Below, piece by piece: positions 36,146-36,168 of a DNA stretch of 36,168 nt. The notes under the pieces were generated by a model that had not been told where the DNA came from, made no database searches, and saw only the letters and a program-made list of their open reading frames with translations. Both the position numbers and the translations under genes were made by a program. Position 1 is the first letter of the stretch. Every line of letters starts with the position of its first letter. Origin of the DNA: Bacteroidaceae bacterium. GTDB taxonomy: Bacteria > Bacteroidota > Bacteroidia > Bacteroidales > Bacteroidaceae. Location of the stretch: positions 1-36,168 of the forward strand of contig JAFVCB010000033.1 in assembly GCA_017479555.1 (NCBI GenBank), read 5' to 3'.

Positions 36146-36168
36146 ATGTTCCCACGCAAGAAGAAAAA
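36146..36168 (+). CDS. First codons of a gene cut by the window edge, possibly an IS transposase
   Basis: An ATG at 36146 opens a frame reading MFPRKKK before the window ends. Many Bacteroidetes DDE transposases (IS1634-like) begin with a very similar MFVRKKKN-type sequence, and the upstream tandem repeats and compact promoter would suit an insertion-sequence end. With seven codons this is only a suggestion. Confidence 0.3.

Overview
The window looks like chromosomal DNA of a Bacteroidales bacterium, most likely a Prevotellaceae-type organism. The genome has roughly balanced base composition. Start codons lack Shine-Dalgarno sequences but are often preceded by the Bacteroidetes promoter pattern (TTTG, about 20 bases, TAnnTTTG). 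Family markers agree: a fused L-fucokinase/GDP-fucose pyrophosphorylase, a stand-alone LytTR regulator, a three-subunit di-haem type fumarate reductase, and a glycosidase ending in a putative type IX secretion sorting domain. The genus is inference. No tRNA, rRNA or CRISPR array was seen.

Layout. 1-2284 (minus): a small signalling-like cluster, LytTR regulator, FHA/two-helix/zinc-ribbon membrane protein, and a membrane-anchored His-rich acidic protein running off the left edge. 2700-6367 (plus): acyltransferase plsC and fkp. 6543-9038 (minus): class II fructose-bisphosphate aldolase and myo-inositol-1-phosphate synthase. 9220-10695 (plus): acetyl-CoA hydrolase/CoA-transferase family. 10794-14601 (minus): ruvB-ybeY-purD, then a BspA-type leucine-rich repeat protein. 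14747-17088 (plus): serS-ruvX-def. 17510-20698 (minus): GH2 beta-galactosidase. 21012-22793 (minus): OadA/PycB-like carboxyltransferase whose C-terminal domain lacks the biotinylation motif. 23047-24950 (plus): alanine-rich lipoprotein and GH29 alpha-L-fucosidase, then a tiny zinc-ribbon reading frame without an ordinary start codon. 25133-27236 (minus): tilS and a radical SAM enzyme. 27481-31661 (plus): GH27 alpha-galactosidase, pyrE, an SRPBCC-like protein and a cysteine-rich Rieske-like lipoprotein. 31867-35772 (plus): rpsO, then sdhC-frdA-frdB. The right edge holds a promoter and the first codons of what may be an insertion-sequence transposase.

How it fits together. Most genes are housekeeping: translation, recombination, purine and pyrimidine synthesis, peptide deformylation. 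Two metabolic themes stand out. One is glycan use: fucosidase, beta- and alpha-galactosidase, with Fkp able to turn free fucose into GDP-fucose for surface glycans; no SusC/SusD pair is present, so these are scattered singletons rather than a polysaccharide-utilisation locus. The other is succinate/propionate-type fermentation: fumarate reductase, the CoA-transferase and the carboxyltransferase-like protein. The least conventional parts are the left-edge cluster, the non-biotin carboxyltransferase, the start-less zinc ribbon, the Rieske-like lipoprotein and a 78-bp palindrome at 17362-17439.
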